Shown: in pieces, positions 44,946-54,113 of the stretch
How the letters are laid out: every line of letters begins with the position of its first letter
Position numbering within the stretch: position 1 is the first letter of the stretch
NCBI GenBank assembly: GCA_023665275.1
Contig: JAMPEF010000001.1
Location: 638,482-702,481 of the forward strand
Direction: 5' to 3'
From: Alistipes senegalensis
GTDB taxonomy: Bacteria; Bacillota; Clostridia; Oscillospirales; Ruminococcaceae
DNA length: 64,000 nt
Program-made: the position numbers and the translations under genes
The notes under the pieces: generated by a model
The model's database searches: none
The model's input: only the letters and a program-made list of their open reading frames with translations
What the model was told of the DNA's origin: nothing

Positions 44946-46244
44946 ATGCGTTCCAGTAAATCGGATACCAGCAGTTCAGATGCCGGTAAATTGAATATCG
45001 GCGGCGCTGTTGTAAAGTTCCTCCGGAATGCTGTTGTTATTCTGTTTGTTTTCATTTTCGTGAGCATATTATATAACTACTTCAATAACAAGGAAATCCC
45101 CACGGAATCGGCTATAATGGCGGAGGCGACTTCTTCCGGCAGAATCAAGGGTGTTTTCATAAGGGACGAACAGGTTATAAGATACAGCGGAAACGGTGTG
45201 TTAAGTTATAATGTATCTGACGGTGGTAAGCTGGGTATGGGCAGTATAATTGCACAGGCTTACCTCGACGATACACAGATAACTATAAACAGGCAGATTG
45301 AAGAACTTGAAAGAGAACTGGCAATACTTCAGAAAATTCAGAATCCTGGTACTCTTGAATCGGCGCAGCCGTTAAGTCTTTCTGCAAATATTGAGGAAAA
45401 TTACCGCAATTTTATTTATTGCCGTGATATGAAAGACTATGATGCTATAAAATCAGACCTTGATAATCTTGTTGTACAGATGAGTACGTACCAGATTATC
45501 ACTAATGAAGTGACTGATTTCAAGCAGCAGATTGAAGACATAGAAAACGAACTTACACAGCTTAAACAGCAGTCTGTACAGTCCGTTGAAGTTATTCTTT
45601 CGGAGCGACCCGCATATTTCGCAAGCTATTGTGATGGCTTTGAGGAATTACTTACAAAAGAGAATGTAAAAAAACTCACCATTCAGCAGCTTGAAAGCAT
45701 TACAGATGTAAAAAGTAATGATAATACTGTTGTCGGAAAACTTATAGACGATTACAGCTGGTATCTTGCAGGAATAATTGACAATTCTCACCATGACTAT
45801 GAAGTGGGCAAGTGGGTAAAACTCAGGTTTGAGGCGTCCGCCGATACATACAACGCAGAAATAACTAATGTATATGACGAGGGAAATCCCGAACAAAGTA
45901 TAATAGTTCTTTCATGCAGTCAGTTCAGTCAGGAACTTGTACAGCACAGGTGCGAGAATGTGGAAATTATCCGTGGAGATTTTCGGGGGCTTAAAGTTCC
46001 AAGAGAGGCCATAAGATTTATGGATATGACAGAAGAAATTACAGAAGAATTGAACGGTGTTGAAGTGACCCGTGAAGAGACAACAAACTGTAAGGGTGTA
46101 AATATTTTAAAGGGTGAACAGACTGAATTCAAGAAAATTGATGTTATATATGAAGGCAGTGACTATGTCCTTTCTGCTGTTCATGACGGAGACAGTAGTT
46201 ATCTTTCCCTCTATGACGATATTATGATTGAAGGTGTTGAATAA
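44946..46244 (+). CDS. HlyD-like membrane-anchored protein
   Basis: A 432-aa protein with one N-terminal membrane helix (about 24-44), a hairpin-like region with coiled coil (about 105-215; INRQIEELERELAILQK, DFKQQIEDIENELTQLKQQ) and beta-rich ends, as in HlyD/AcrA adaptor proteins (KGVFIRDEQVIRYSGNGVL resembles the lipoyl half-motif). No ABC or efflux partner is nearby. It is followed immediately by yggS-sepF-ylmH-divIVA, so it may serve the envelope or division machinery. Its function is unknown. Confidence 0.7.
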   Translation: MRSSKSDTSSSDAGKLNIGGAVVKFLRNAVVILFVFIFVSILYNYFNNKEIPTESAIMAEATSSGRIKGVFIRDEQVIRYSGNGVLSYNVSDGGKLGMGSIIAQAYLDDTQITINRQIEELERELAILQKIQNPGTLESAQPLSLSANIEENYRNFIYCRDMKDYDAIKSDLDNLVVQMSTYQIITNEVTDFKQQIEDIENELTQLKQQSVQSVEVILSERPAYFASYCDGFEELLTKENVKKLTIQQLESITDVKSNDNTVVGKLIDDYSWYLAGIIDNSHHDYEVGKWVKLRFEASADTYNAEITNVYDEGNPEQSIIVLSCSQFSQELVQHRCENVEIIRGDFRGLKVPREAIRFMDMTEEITEELNGVEVTREETTNCKGVNILKGEQTEFKKIDVIYEGSDYVLSAVHDGDSSYLSLYDDIMIEGVE

Positions 46245-46943
46245 ATGGTGAATGATTTCAGCTATATTGATGAAAATCTGCATATTATACGTGAACGTGC
46301 CGGAGAGGCTTTTTCAAAATATCGTATCGCCGGAGACAAATTGCGTATCATGGCAGTAACAAAAACTGTTGCTCCGGAGGCTGTCAATCATGCTGTTTCA
46401 CTTGGTCTTGATTTGCTTGGTGAAAATCGTGTACAGGAATATCTTTCCAAGAAAGATTTTTATGAAAAATCCGCTGAGGTGCAGTTTATAGGCAGTCTTC
46501 AAACAAATAAGGTAAAATATATCATTGATTCTGTAACTATGATACAGTCAGTTGATAATATTAAACTTGCTGAGACTGTCAGCCGGCTTGCCGTAAAAAA
46601 TAACAGGGTCATTGATGTATTATGTGAAGTCAATATAGGCGGTGAAGATTCAAAAAGTGGTATAGCTCCTTGTGAAACCGGAGATTTTATAGAACAGATT
46701 TCACAGTTTGAGGGCATACGTGTAAGGGGTCTTATGACTATACCGCCACCGTCCGATAGTGATATTTTTCTTGGCAGAATGCAGGAGCTTTTTAATACAA
46801 TTTCTGTACAGAAAAAATTGATTGTTTCTATGGATACGCTTTCAATGGGCATGACTAATGATTATGCAGAAGCCATAAAATACGGTTCTAATATTGTCAG
46901 GATAGGAACAGGGCTTTTTGGTGCAAGAAACTATAACATGTAA
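46245..46943 (+). CDS. YggS/YlmE family PLP-binding homeostasis protein
   Basis: A 232-aa protein with the PLP lysine in MAVTKTVAPEAVN, followed by GENRVQEYLSKKD, HFIG-like VQFIGSLQTNKVKYI, VNIGGEDSKSGI and LSMGMTNDYAEAIKYGSNIVRIGTGLFG. Members balance pyridoxal phosphate and are not catalytic racemases. In Firmicutes the gene (ylmE) is next to sepF, as here. Its start abuts the stop of the HlyD-like gene. Confidence 0.93.
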   Translation: MVNDFSYIDENLHIIRERAGEAFSKYRIAGDKLRIMAVTKTVAPEAVNHAVSLGLDLLGENRVQEYLSKKDFYEKSAEVQFIGSLQTNKVKYIIDSVTMIQSVDNIKLAETVSRLAVKNNRVIDVLCEVNIGGEDSKSGIAPCETGDFIEQISQFEGIRVRGLMTIPPPSDSDIFLGRMQELFNTISVQKKLIVSMDTLSMGMTNDYAEAIKYGSNIVRIGTGLFGARNYNM

Positions 46944-46961
46944 AAAATGACTTTTGCCGTT

Positions 46962-47023
46962 CACGGAATACTCCGCATTTATTCCGTGTTTGCAACAGAT
47001 GTAAATAAAATGCGGAGAAGGAG
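46962..47023 (+). promoter_or_regulatory. Candidate pseudoknot or two-state leader at the sepF ribosome-binding site
   Basis: Stem 1 pairs CACGGAAT (46962-46969) with ATTCCGTG (46981-46988). Its loop holds CTCCGCATTT (46971-46980), complementary over 10 nt to AAATGCGGAG (47008-47017), which overlaps the start of the GGAGAAGGAG ribosome site. This gives either an H-type pseudoknot or two exclusive hairpins. Confidence 0.5.
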
Positions 47024-47030
47024 TAATAAT

Positions 47031-47624
47031 ATGATGATTGTTGACAAAATAAAGGATTTTTTCTTTTCACTGGACGATAATGACGGAGAAGGGGACGAGG
47101 ACGAAGAAATGGAAGAACTTACTGAACCTGTACGCAAGCCCGTTCCTGAACCGGCACGCGATAATGAAGAACGTGAGGAACCGGCTGCACCTGTTCCGCC
47201 TCCTGTCCGTGAAAATCCTGCACCTCCTCCGGTCAGCAGTTCAAACAGCAGTGCAAATGACAGAGTGAACAGCAGCGACAGAATTAACAACAATAATAAC
47301 AGCGGCGGCGGTCGCAGAAATAAGGTGGTTAATATTCAGACTACAGCACAATTACAGGTGGTACTTGTAAAGCCATCAGCTTTCACAGACGCAAAGCAGA
47401 TTGCTGACCATCTGATAGCAAAGAAAACAGTTGTACTCAATCTTGAGACAGCTTCTCCCGAAAACAAGAGAAGAATTATAGATTTCCTCGTAGGTGTTGC
47501 ATATGCAAACGGTGGAAGTCTCAAACCCGTTGCAAATCTTACGTATATAATAACTCCGTATAACGTCGGTTTTATCGGTGAAGACCTTGTCGGAGAACTT
47601 GAAAACAACGGCGTATTTATATGA
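47031..47624 (+). CDS. sepF: Cell division protein SepF
   Basis: 197 aa from ATG 47031, after GAGAAGGAG. The amphipathic N-terminal membrane-targeting helix (MIVDKIKDFFF) is followed by an acidic, then Pro/Ser/Asn-rich linker (about 15-95). The SepF core follows (VNIQTTAQLQVVLVKPSAFTDAKQIADHLIAKKTVVLNLE ... RRIIDFLVGVAYANGG). It bundles FtsZ filaments at the septum. The linker is longer than in Bacillus. Its stop overlaps the next start as ATGA. Confidence 0.93.
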   Translation: MMIVDKIKDFFFSLDDNDGEGDEDEEMEELTEPVRKPVPEPARDNEEREEPAAPVPPPVRENPAPPPVSSSNSSANDRVNSSDRINNNNNSGGGRRNKVVNIQTTAQLQVVLVKPSAFTDAKQIADHLIAKKTVVLNLETASPENKRRIIDFLVGVAYANGGSLKPVANLTYIITPYNVGFIGEDLVGELENNGVFI

Positions 47625-48382
47625 CGAATAATTCAGACGATAAATTCTTTTTTGCCCGTCTCGCCGATATGGTCAGCCAGTGCGAAAGGAACACTATAAG
47701 CATTTTTTCGGATTTCCTTGATGAAAGGCAGTCTGCACAGGCAGAGGAATGGTGTTCCCGTAATGCCGGAGGTCTTCTCTATAAGCTGTGGGGCGGTTAC
47801 GAAAGAGCAGGCAGAAAAATGCTTGCCATATATCCGGATTTCTATGCGGATTATATCATGGAAGATTTCCCTTTTCAGTGCATTACTTTTACTTACCGCA
47901 AGGAAGATAAACTCACTCACAGGGATTTTTTAGGTACTTTAATGGGCATGAAATTCAAGCGTGATACTATAGGCGATATTATCGTTGGTGAGGGCATAAC
48001 ACAGGTTTTTGTGACAGAAATTGCTGCAAGGCTTATTGTTGCGACGGTTTCAAAAATCGGCAGGACAGGTGTTAAGTGTTCCAATGAAAAGCCTTTTGAG
48101 ATGGAAGTGAGGCAGGAGTTCAGAACTGTCAGCGGAACTGTTGCCTCACTGCGCCTTGACTGTATCGTAAGCCTTGCTACAGGATTAAGCCGTGAAAAGT
48201 CCGCCGTGCTTATACGTTCAGAAAAAGTTGAAATAAATCATTTCATAACTGAATCAATTTCAGCGGAAGTAAATTCCGGTGATATAATTTCTGTAAGAGG
48301 TTACGGAAAATTTTTACTCTCTGAGGTTGGCGGAAACACCCGTAAAAACCGCATACATATTATTATAAAAAAATTTGTTTAG
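47621..48382 (+). CDS. YlmH-like S4-domain RNA-binding protein
   Basis: A 253-aa protein with the YlmH N-terminal domain (FFARLADMVSQCERN...IFSDFLDERQ) and a C-terminal S4 domain (RLDCIVSLATGLSREKSAVLIRSEKVEINH ... GDIISVRGYGKFLL). YlmH binds ribosomal complexes and was recently tied to rescue of stalled ribosomes. It is coupled to sepF by ATGA and followed by divIVA. Confidence 0.9.
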   Translation: MTNNSDDKFFFARLADMVSQCERNTISIFSDFLDERQSAQAEEWCSRNAGGLLYKLWGGYERAGRKMLAIYPDFYADYIMEDFPFQCITFTYRKEDKLTHRDFLGTLMGMKFKRDTIGDIIVGEGITQVFVTEIAARLIVATVSKIGRTGVKCSNEKPFEMEVRQEFRTVSGTVASLRLDCIVSLATGLSREKSAVLIRSEKVEINHFITESISAEVNSGDIISVRGYGKFLLSEVGGNTRKNRIHIIIKKFV

Positions 48383-48393
48383 AGGTGAAATAC

Positions 48394-48942
48394 ATGATTA
48401 CTTCAAAAGACGTAAGAAACAAGAGGTTTGAAAAAGCGGCTTTCGGCTACAAACAGGAGGAAATTGACGAATTTTTCGCAGAGCTTGAAGCAGAACTTGA
48501 TGAAATGGAACGTGAAAGAAACGAAGCCAACGGAAAAATACAAGTTCTTGCTGATAAAGTCCGTGAGTATATGCGGGACGAAGACGCATTGAAAGACGCT
48601 CTTTTAGGTGCGCAGAAACAGGGTCATCAGGTTATTAATGAAGCAAGGGAAAAAGCCGAAAAAATCATAGCAGAAGCCAAGCAGAAAGCTGCTGCCCTTG
48701 AAGATGAAGCTGTCCGTCAGCATGCTTTGGCTATGGAAAAAAACCGTGAGGAAATCGCCAAGGAAAAGGAAGCACTTATTGAGGCACAACAACAGGTTGC
48801 AGACTTTAAAAAGAGCCTTTTTGATATTTATAAAGAACATCTTGACCTTATTTCCACAGTTCCCGAAACTTACGAAGAGGCTACCGGAAAAATTCAGACT
48901 GCTGAACAGATAGCAAATGAAATAGTTTCCGAAAATAATTAA
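48394..48942 (+). CDS. divIVA: Cell division/polarity protein DivIVA
   Basis: 182 aa from ATG 48394; AGAGG at 48381-48385 favours this over the GTG at 48385. The lipid-binding N-terminal segment (MITSKDVRNKRFEKAAFGYKQEEIDEFF) is followed by a long coiled coil to about residue 155. It marks curved membrane at poles and septum. The order sepF-ylmH-divIVA-ileS-lspA is a classic Gram-positive cluster. Confidence 0.93.
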   Translation: MITSKDVRNKRFEKAAFGYKQEEIDEFFAELEAELDEMERERNEANGKIQVLADKVREYMRDEDALKDALLGAQKQGHQVINEAREKAEKIIAEAKQKAAALEDEAVRQHALAMEKNREEIAKEKEALIEAQQQVADFKKSLFDIYKEHLDLISTVPETYEEATGKIQTAEQIANEIVSENN

Positions 48943-48962
48943 TGATTATTAAAAATATTATG

Positions 48963-48998
48963 AAAGGAGAATTTTTCACACTGGTGAAAAATTAAGGA
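48963..48998 (+). promoter_or_regulatory. Hairpin between two ribosome sites before ileS
   Basis: AATTTTTCAC (48970-48979) and GTGAAAAATT (48984-48993) form a perfect 10-bp stem with an ACTG loop. A strong AAAGGAGA lies just before it and a weaker AAGGA just after it, 6 nt from the ileS ATG. Folding would bring the strong site within about 11 nt of the start. Confidence 0.5.
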
Positions 48999-49004
48999 AA
49001 AACA

Positions 49005-51776
49005 ATGTCTTTAGATTATAACACTACTCTTAATCTGCCTAAAACAGATTTTCCAATGCGTGGAAATCTACCGAAAAGAGAACCAGCTGTCGTTGAAAAA
49101 TGGGAAAATGACAGACTCTATTATAAAATGATTGAAAAAAATCAGGGAAAACCGACATATATTCTGCATGATGGTCCGCCATATGCTAATGGTGAAATTC
49201 ATCTTGGAACTGCACTCAACAAAACGCTTAAGGATATTATTGTTAAATATAAAAACATGAATGGTTTCTGTTCGCCGTATGTTCCGGGCTGGGATACACA
49301 CGGTCTGCCTATTGAATTAAAGGCTATGAAAGCTATTGGTGTTGAAAATGGTGCTATATCGCCGGTTGAGTTAAGAAAACACTGCCACGATTTTGCCATG
49401 AAACACGTTGAAAATCAGATGAAACAGTTTAAGCGTCTCGGCACACTTGGCGACTATGACGACCCATATCTTACATTAAAGCCGGAATTTGAAGCACGTC
49501 AGATTGAGGTTTTCGGCGAAATGGCAAAGAAAGGCTATATGTATAAAGGTCTTAAGCCTGTTTATTGGTGTCCTGATTGTAACACAGCACTTGCCGAAGC
49601 AGAAATTGAGTATTCCAATGACCCTTGCCACTCTATATATGTAAAGTTCAACGTTACCGACGATAAGGGAATTTTCACTGGAATGGGTCTTGATATATCA
49701 AGAATCTACTTTGTAATCTGGACAACTACAACATGGACTATCCCCGGAAACCTTGCAATCTGTCTTGGACCTGAATATAACTATACACTTGTTAAGAACG
49801 GTGAAGAATACTATGTAATGGCTGAAGAACTCGTTAAAAATACCATGGAGACAGCCGGAATCACTGACTATACTACACAGGGAATTTTTACAGGTACGGA
49901 ACTTGAGGGTATGAAGACAAAGCACCCGCTTTATGACAGACTTTCACCGGTTATAGTCGGTGACCACGTAACTCTTGAAAGTGGTACAGGTTGTGTACAC
50001 ACAGCTCCCGGCTATGGTGTAGAGGATTTTGAAGTATGCAAGAAGTATGACGATATAGGAATTATCGTATGTGTTGACGCAAAGGGCAGACAGACAGCAG
50101 AAGCCGGTGAATTTGAGGGTATGGACACAGATACAGCCAACAAGGCTATTGGCAAAAAACTTGAGGAACTCAATGCACTGCTTGCAATTCAGAAAATCGT
50201 ACACCAGTACCCGCATTGCTGGCGTTGTAACAGTCCTATTATATACCGTGCTACTGAACAGTGGTTCTGTTCTGTGAATGGCTTCAGGGACGAAGCTATA
50301 AAAGCTATCGAGTCTGTACAGTGGATTCCCGAATGGGGCGAGGACAGAATAAAAGGCATGGTACGTGACCGTAGTGACTGGTGTATTTCCCGTCAGAGAA
50401 CATGGGGTGTACCTATTCCGATTATCTATTGTAAGGATTGCGGAAAGCCGATTGTCAACGACGATACTATAAAAGCAATAGCAGACCTTTTCCGTGCAGA
50501 AGGTTCTGACGCATGGTGGACTAAAGATGTTAGGGAATTTATTCCGGAAAGCGTAAAATGTGAATGTGGTTGCGGAGAGTTTACTAAAGAATACGATATC
50601 ATGGACGTATGGTTTGATAGTGGTGTATCACATTCTGCCGTAATGGAACAGCATAAAGGACTTACATGGCCAGCCGATTTGTATTTAGAGGGTGCAGACC
50701 AATATCGTGGTTGGTTTCAGTCGTCGTTGCTGACGTCGGTAGTGTATAAAGGTTCTGCACCGTATAAGGCAGTATGTACACACGGCTGGGTTGTTGACGG
50801 TCAGGGAAAAACTATGCATAAGTCATTAGGAAACGGTATTGACCCAAGCGAGATTACAGACCAGTACGGAGCAGATATTTTACGTTTGTGGGTAGCATCT
50901 TCCGACTACCATTCAGATATAAGAATTTCAAAACCGATTTTAAGCCAGTTATCCGACGCTTACAAGAAAATCAGAAATACAGCACGTTTTATACTTGGAA
51001 ATCTTGGCAACGGTGAGGGCTTTAATCCTGATACCGACTGTGTATCATATGACAAACTCACAGAGCTTGACAAGTGGGCTATGATGAAACTTGATGCACT
51101 CATTGACAAGGTAAACGAGGGGTATAATGCGTTTGATTTCCATATAGCATTTCATGCGATTCATAATTTCTGTGTAATTGATATGTCAAATTTCTATCTT
51201 GACATAATCAAGGACAGACTTTATTGTGAAAAGGAAAATTCCGAGTTACGCCGTGCCGCACAGACTACAATGTATAAGATTCTAAGTGCAATTGCAAGAC
51301 TTTCCGCACCTATCATATCGTTCACGGCTGAGGAGATATGGGGCTTTATGCCGCACTCTTCCGACGACGACAAGGAAAGTGTTTTCCTTAATCAGATGCC
51401 TGAAAAGTCCAGAATTGAATTTGACAATGAATTTGTTGAAAAATGGAACTTCATTTACTCAACCCGTGAGACTGTAAATAAGGTTCTCGAAGACGCAAGA
51501 AATGCAAAGACAATCGGTAAATCACTGGAGGCACATATTGTTATACACGCTTCCGGAGATGACTATGAAAAGTATAATACCCTTGCAGAACAGCTTACCG
51601 AGATACTGATTGTATCGGGCGTTACTGTTGAAAAGACAGACGGTGAAACAAGCTTTGAAGTTGTAAAGGCAGAGGGCGAAAAATGTGAACGTTGCTGGTG
51701 CTATTCAAAGTACGTCGGCACAAGTCACGAACACCCGACACTCTGTCATAGATGTGTCATAGCTGTTGAAGTATAA
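49005..51776 (+). CDS. ileS: Isoleucyl-tRNA synthetase
   Basis: A 923-aa class I synthetase with HIGH-like motif GPPYANGEIHLGTALN, KMSKS-like GKTMHKSLGNGIDPSE, and editing domain segments (TTTTWTIPGN, GTGCVHTAPGYG). The C-terminal zinc motif is CERCWCYSKYVG...CHRC. It charges tRNA-Ile. No T-box leader was found upstream, unlike in many Firmicutes. Confidence 0.97.
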   Translation: MSLDYNTTLNLPKTDFPMRGNLPKREPAVVEKWENDRLYYKMIEKNQGKPTYILHDGPPYANGEIHLGTALNKTLKDIIVKYKNMNGFCSPYVPGWDTHGLPIELKAMKAIGVENGAISPVELRKHCHDFAMKHVENQMKQFKRLGTLGDYDDPYLTLKPEFEARQIEVFGEMAKKGYMYKGLKPVYWCPDCNTALAEAEIEYSNDPCHSIYVKFNVTDDKGIFTGMGLDISRIYFVIWTTTTWTIPGNLAICLGPEYNYTLVKNGEEYYVMAEELVKNTMETAGITDYTTQGIFTGTELEGMKTKHPLYDRLSPVIVGDHVTLESGTGCVHTAPGYGVEDFEVCKKYDDIGIIVCVDAKGRQTAEAGEFEGMDTDTANKAIGKKLEELNALLAIQKIVHQYPHCWRCNSPIIYRATEQWFCSVNGFRDEAIKAIESVQWIPEWGEDRIKGMVRDRSDWCISRQRTWGVPIPIIYCKDCGKPIVNDDTIKAIADLFRAEGSDAWWTKDVREFIPESVKCECGCGEFTKEYDIMDVWFDSGVSHSAVMEQHKGLTWPADLYLEGADQYRGWFQSSLLTSVVYKGSAPYKAVCTHGWVVDGQGKTMHKSLGNGIDPSEITDQYGADILRLWVASSDYHSDIRISKPILSQLSDAYKKIRNTARFILGNLGNGEGFNPDTDCVSYDKLTELDKWAMMKLDALIDKVNEGYNAFDFHIAFHAIHNFCVIDMSNFYLDIIKDRLYCEKENSELRRAAQTTMYKILSAIARLSAPIISFTAEEIWGFMPHSSDDDKESVFLNQMPEKSRIEFDNEFVEKWNFIYSTRETVNKVLEDARNAKTIGKSLEAHIVIHASGDDYEKYNTLAEQLTEILIVSGVTVEKTDGETSFEVVKAEGEKCERCWCYSKYVGTSHEHPTLCHRCVIAVEV

Positions 51777-51785
51777 TTATTGTTA

Positions 51786-51818
51786 TACTGCCTGCTGTCT
51801 GAATGTCGGCGGGCAGTA
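51786..51818 (+). terminator. Possible weak terminator between ileS and lspA
   Basis: TACTGCCTGC (51786-51795) pairs with GCGGGCAGTA (51809-51818), 10 bp with one wobble and a 13-nt loop. It is followed by TTTGTTG, a poor U-tract, so read-through into lspA is likely. Confidence 0.5.
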
Positions 51819-51838
51819 TTTGTTGAAAGGAAAATTTA

Positions 51839-52336
51839 ATGGTAGTTTTTCTTGTTATAATGATTAGTGTGCTTGTTTTTGCCGACCAGTTCATGAAAAA
51901 CTGGGCAGTGAATGTACTTCAGCCGGTGGGGAGCATGGATTTTATACATTTTGGTGACTTTAAAATACTTGACTTGACATATCTTGAAAACAGAGGAGCT
52001 ATTTTCGGAAGTATGGCGGGTCAACGATGGTTTTTGGTGGGATTTACTTCACTTGTAATCATTGCTGGAATAATTTTCATGTTTGCGACCCTGAAACGTT
52101 CAAAACTGCTTAATATAGCTGTAGGACTTTTCATAGCCGGAGGAATCGGAAATTTAATTGACCGTATCCGTATGGGTTATGTTGTAGATATGTTTGAAAT
52201 CAAGCTATTTGATTTTGCGATATTCAACGTTGCCGATATATGTGTTACGGTAGCATTTGTATTGCTTATAATATATACCGTATTCATTGAACCGAAAATA
52301 GAAAAAGCACGTCAGGAGGCTGAAAAAAATGCCTGA
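51839..52336 (+). CDS. lspA: Lipoprotein signal peptidase
   Basis: A 165-aa protein with four membrane helices. The catalytic aspartates lie in GNLIDRIRMGYVVDMF and FNVADICVTVAF. It cleaves prolipoprotein signal peptides after lipidation, as needed by the TraB, GH3 and OppA-like lipoproteins in this window. It overlaps the rluD start by 8 nt. Confidence 0.95.
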   Translation: MVVFLVIMISVLVFADQFMKNWAVNVLQPVGSMDFIHFGDFKILDLTYLENRGAIFGSMAGQRWFLVGFTSLVIIAGIIFMFATLKRSKLLNIAVGLFIAGGIGNLIDRIRMGYVVDMFEIKLFDFAIFNVADICVTVAFVLLIIYTVFIEPKIEKARQEAEKNA

Positions 52337-53246
52337 AACTATTGAACTTACTGCCGGAGTGGAAAACTCCGGCAAGAGAGTAGATACTTTTATTTCCGAA
52401 AATATCAATGAACTTACACGCTCAGCGGTACAGGGACTTATTGAAAAAAATAAAGTTCTTGTAAACGGAAAGCCGGTAAATAAAAATTATAAGCTGAAAT
52501 CCGGCGATAATATAACACTTGAAATTCCCGAACCGCAAGTAATGGATGCTGTACCGGAAAATATTCCGCTTGAAATAGTCTATGAAGACAGTGAGTTACT
52601 TGTAGTCAATAAGCCTAAGGGAATGGTTGTACACCCAGCGCACGGAAATTATAATAGTACTCTTGTTAATGCCCTGTTGTATCACTGTGGGGATAGTCTT
52701 TCCGGAATAAACGGAGTTATCCGCCCTGGGATAGTCCACCGCATAGATAAAAACACAAGCGGTTTGCTTATCGTCGCAAAAAATGACCGTTCACATCTTC
52801 ACTTGGCGGAACAGATTAAGGAACATAGTTTCACCCGTGAATATGAAGCGGTGGCGACAGGTTATTTTAAAGAAACTTCCGGCACTATTAATGCACCTAT
52901 AGGACGGCACAAAACAGACCGTAAAAAAATGTGTGTCACTATGGAAAATTCCCGTCATGCAGTGACACATTATTCAGTGATAAAGCAGTATGGCGGATAT
53001 GCCCACGTAAAATTAAAACTTGAAACCGGACGCACTCACCAGATAAGAGTACATCTTGCCTATACCGGACACGCTGTATTAGGTGACGACGTTTACGGCA
53101 AGCCATATAAAAACATTGACGGTCAATGTCTCCATGCCAGAAAAATAGGCTTTATTCACCCGACTACCAGTGAATATATGGAATTTACAAGTGAATTACC
53201 GGATTATTTCCGGAAAATTCTTGATAAACTTGAAAAAATGGGGTGA
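52329..53246 (+). CDS. RluA/RluD family pseudouridine synthase
   Basis: A 305-aa protein: S4 domain at the N-terminus (VDTFISENINELTRSAVQGLIEKNKVLVNGKPV), then the catalytic domain with the Asp motif RPGIVHRIDKNTSGLLIVAKN and end motif ETGRTHQIRVHLAYTGHAVLGDDVYG. It converts specific uridines, probably in 23S rRNA, to pseudouridine. lspA-rluD is a standard pair. Confidence 0.94.
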   Translation: MPETIELTAGVENSGKRVDTFISENINELTRSAVQGLIEKNKVLVNGKPVNKNYKLKSGDNITLEIPEPQVMDAVPENIPLEIVYEDSELLVVNKPKGMVVHPAHGNYNSTLVNALLYHCGDSLSGINGVIRPGIVHRIDKNTSGLLIVAKNDRSHLHLAEQIKEHSFTREYEAVATGYFKETSGTINAPIGRHKTDRKKMCVTMENSRHAVTHYSVIKQYGGYAHVKLKLETGRTHQIRVHLAYTGHAVLGDDVYGKPYKNIDGQCLHARKIGFIHPTTSEYMEFTSELPDYFRKILDKLEKMG

Positions 53247-53251
53247 AAGTT

Positions 53252-54073
53252 GTGTTTAAAGATATATCAAAAATTGTCATCATGTCCGATATGGACGGCA
53301 CACTTTTAAATTCTGAGAAGAAAATCACTGAAAAGGACCGTCTTGCAATAGAAAAATTTGTATCATTCGGCGGAAAGTTCACGGTATCGACGGGGCGGAC
53401 TCTTGAGGCTTTTGAACAGTATCGGAAAATGCTTGATTTGCGGATACCGGTCGTTCTGTATAACGGGGGAATTATATATGATTATCAGACGGAAAAAATT
53501 CTTTATGCCGAATATCTTCCGGACGGTTCACGGGCAATAACTGCTGAACTTCTTGAGGCTATGCAATCTGCCGGCGGTGAAGTCCTGAAAATAGATAAAA
53601 CCTATGTTTTCCGGAATAATTACTATCAGCAGTATCATACTAATCTGTGCGGAATATCACCGGTATATGCCGGATTACCGGAAATTTCCGGTGATGGCTG
53701 GCTGAAAGTCCTGTTTGCTATGTCACCGGACGATATACCAGTTATGGAAAAAATAATTTCCGGAAAAAATTACAAAAATGTTGATTTTGTGAAGTCTTCC
53801 GATATTTTTATTGAGATGTTACCACATAATATAAGTAAGGGTTCGGCGATAGCTGAATACAGAAAACTTGATGGTATGAATGACTGTACATTTGTGGCAA
53901 TAGGAGATTTTGACAACGACATAGAAATGATACAGTCAGCGGATTTAGGTGTATGTCCGTTAAATGCTGAAAACTCAGTTAAAAATATCGTCGATATTAT
54001 TCTTGAAAATACCAACGACACCGGTGCGGTGTCTGAATTGATTGAATATATAATAAAAAAATGTAATGTTTAA
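53252..54073 (+). CDS. Cof-type HAD-superfamily hydrolase
   Basis: 273 aa from GTG 53252 (an overlapping GTG at 53243 is the alternative; GGGG at 53240-53243 favours 53252). HAD motif I is SDMDGTLLN (DxDGT), motif II STGRT, motif III Lys region, and motif IV GDFDNDIEMI. Cap region type IIB. These enzymes dephosphorylate sugar phosphates or similar small molecules; the substrate cannot be read from sequence. Confidence 0.9.
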   Translation: MFKDISKIVIMSDMDGTLLNSEKKITEKDRLAIEKFVSFGGKFTVSTGRTLEAFEQYRKMLDLRIPVVLYNGGIIYDYQTEKILYAEYLPDGSRAITAELLEAMQSAGGEVLKIDKTYVFRNNYYQQYHTNLCGISPVYAGLPEISGDGWLKVLFAMSPDDIPVMEKIISGKNYKNVDFVKSSDIFIEMLPHNISKGSAIAEYRKLDGMNDCTFVAIGDFDNDIEMIQSADLGVCPLNAENSVKNIVDIILENTNDTGAVSELIEYIIKKCNV

Positions 54074-54113
54074 AACGGTTAAATCCGTTCAAATAAAAAT
54101 TATGGAGGTTATC

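Noticed and set aside
48943-49004. T-box leader of ileS
   Set aside because: The gap is only 62 nt with one simple hairpin; there is no T-box sequence or terminator/antiterminator pair.
54066-54113. N-terminal extension of transketolase subunit 1
   Set aside because: The extra 16 residues overlap the HAD gene end and match no family feature; ATG 54114 has GGAGG at good spacing.
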